Positions 6,449 to 7,544 of a stretch of 7,544 nt of DNA are shown piece after piece. Location: the NCBI GenBank assembly GCA_020848595.1, contig JADLHV010000069.1, positions 1-7,544 of the forward strand, read 5' to 3'. Numbering within the stretch: the first letter of the stretch is position 1; every line of letters begins with the position of its first letter. The stretch comes from Bacteroidia bacterium. Lineage in GTDB: Bacteria; Bacteroidota; Bacteroidia; NS11-12g; UBA955. The notes below the pieces were generated by a model that saw only the letters and a program-made list of their open reading frames with translations, searched no databases and was not told the origin of the DNA. Both the position numbers and the translations under genes were made by a program.

Positions 6449-7544
6449 ATGAAAAGATTAATTACAAAATTTAACGCGCTAAAGCTTAGGCTGATGTTGC
6501 CCCTGATTGGGCTATTCAGTCTGACAGCAAACGCGCAAGCGCCGTGGTGTGACGGATTCCACTATTACCAGAATTCGAGCTTAGGTGGTTACACAGCAAG
6601 TAACTACATTTTTGCTCTAGAGCAAGTACGAATCAGTACAGGTTCGCAGGTAATTTTCAATTCACCAGCTGACGGATTCAGCGGAAGTACAAACTGTGGT
6701 CAAGAGTGGCGTTTAGCTAACCCTACAACAAAGGCTTTTGACATTACTGCAGGAAATACTTACACTGTAGAAGCCAGTGGATCAAGTGCATATACATATG
6801 CAGGATCTATAGGTGTATTTATCGATTTCAACAACGACAAGGATTTCTTGGATGCTGGTGAATACTTAGGATCATTTACTGTTCCTGCAAGTACATTAAC
6901 ACCATCAACTTTAGGATCAAGAACATTTACTGTTCCTTGTAACGTTACTCCAGCTGCAACTAGAATGCGTGTCGTAGGTAACTATTCAGGTTATCCAATG
7001 GCAGCTAACTACGGTTGTACTGGCTGTAGTGGTGCACCATATTATGGTGAAACTGTCGATTTCTCAATCAACATTGTACTTCCTACTAGCGTAAATGCTA
7101 ACTTTGTTGCTCCAACCTCTACTTGGGTTAAAACTGTTAATACTTTTATTAATAGCAACCAAGTTGGTTACACTCAACATGCATGGGATGCAAACAACGA
7201 TGGAACTTGGGAACAAATTGGCATCACTGCTAACTACAAAAACCCACAATTCATGTGGACTACTCCTGGAAACAAATGTGTTAAGTTAAGATCTACAAAC
7301 TGTTTAGGTAAAGATTCAATCGTTAAATGTTTTAACGTATTAGCTCCAACTGCAGTTCCAGTTGTTGATTTCGTAGCAGAAAGAGTAACAATTGAACAGT
7401 ACTCTTCAGTGAGATTATTTGATTTATCTACCAATGGACCATGGGCATGGACTTGGGATGTTTATGATTCAACTACGTATGCATCATCTGGATACTATCC
7501 AAATTTAGCAGACGGAGATTTATATTCAGATCCATGGGGTAATG
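6449..7544 (+). CDS. Secreted GEVED and PKD-repeat protein (3' end beyond window)
   Basis: The frame is open from the ATG at 6449 to the right edge (365 codons plus one base), so the protein is incomplete. Residues 1-30 form a signal peptide with a long basic n-region (MKRLITKFNALKLRL), a hydrophobic core and the end ANAQ. Residues about 118-208 match a GEVED domain, with a calcium-site-like acidic run (DFNNDKDFLDAGE, 126-138) and the variant signature GETVDF (200-205). Two PKD-like domains follow: about 215-298 (containing HAWDANNDGTW) and one starting near 303 (DLSTNGPWAWTWDVYD, 325-340), which runs off the window. Proteins of this build in Bacteroidota are usually large surface or secreted proteins, often exported by type IX secretion with a C-terminal sorting domain. 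That end is not visible here. The wobble positions in the mature part favour AAC, TAC, TTC and TTA, suggesting high expression, while the signal-peptide region uses very different codons. No catalytic domain is seen, so adhesion or matrix binding is only inferred. An alternative start at M16 (6494) is less likely given the promoter and leader. Confidence 0.88.
   Translation, partial: MKRLITKFNALKLRLMLPLIGLFSLTANAQAPWCDGFHYYQNSSLGGYTASNYIFALEQVRISTGSQVIFNSPADGFSGSTNCGQEWRLANPTTKAFDITAGNTYTVEASGSSAYTYAGSIGVFIDFNNDKDFLDAGEYLGSFTVPASTLTPSTLGSRTFTVPCNVTPAATRMRVVGNYSGYPMAANYGCTGCSGAPYYGETVDFSINIVLPTSVNANFVAPTSTWVKTVNTFINSNQVGYTQHAWDANNDGTWEQIGITANYKNPQFMWTTPGNKCVKLRSTNCLGKDSIVKCFNVLAPTAVPVVDFVAERVTIEQYSSVRLFDLSTNGPWAWTWDVYDSTTYASSGYYPNLADGDLYSDPWGN

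Noticed and set aside
7064..7434. Short open frames on both strands (7064-7249 -, 7095-7289 +, 7234-7434 -)
   Set aside because: All lie inside the GEVED/PKD gene, whose frame is open throughout and encodes recognisable domains.

Overview
The window looks like a chromosomal segment from a member of the phylum Bacteroidota. The support is indirect but consistent. The DNA is AT-rich and no start codon is preceded by a clear Shine-Dalgarno sequence. Two genes are preceded by the Bacteroidota-type promoter (TTG, 19 nt, TAnnTTTG). The right edge carries a GEVED/PKD-type secreted protein of the kind common in gliding or type IX secretion lineages of that phylum. No genus can be named from the sequence alone.

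Layout, left to right. Positions 1-337 hold no supportable gene, apart from a possible few-codon tail of a + strand gene that enters from the left. On the - strand, 338-1885 encodes a YifB/ComM-type AAA+ ATPase. A hairpin terminator lies in the 225-bp gap between it and the next gene. A two-gene - strand operon follows, read from right to left: dsbD (4830 to 2674), a three-domain membrane thiol-disulfide reductase, then gmhA (2677 to 2111), sedoheptulose-7-phosphate isomerase. The two overlap by an ATGA. The 222-bp gap at 4831-5052 is a divergent promoter region. On the + strand, 5053-6303 encodes an exported glucosaminidase with LysM peptidoglycan-binding repeats. From 6449 to the right edge an incomplete gene encodes a secreted GEVED plus PKD-repeat protein.

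Most of the genes concern the cell envelope: reducing power delivered to the periplasm (DsbD), the heptose precursor for the lipopolysaccharide core (GmhA), peptidoglycan cleavage (the LysM glucosaminidase) and a probable surface or secreted adhesin-like protein. YifB is a cytoplasmic DNA-processing ATPase and appears to be a separate transcription unit. The individual families are well known, and I see no mobile element, CRISPR array, tRNA, rRNA or defence system. The less ordinary points are an extra cysteine cluster in the DsbD linker, matched promoters in front of dsbD and the GEVED/PKD gene, a possible leaderless start for the LysM gene, a sharp codon-usage change at the signal-peptide boundary of the last gene, and a terminator that folds better on the strand with no gene.
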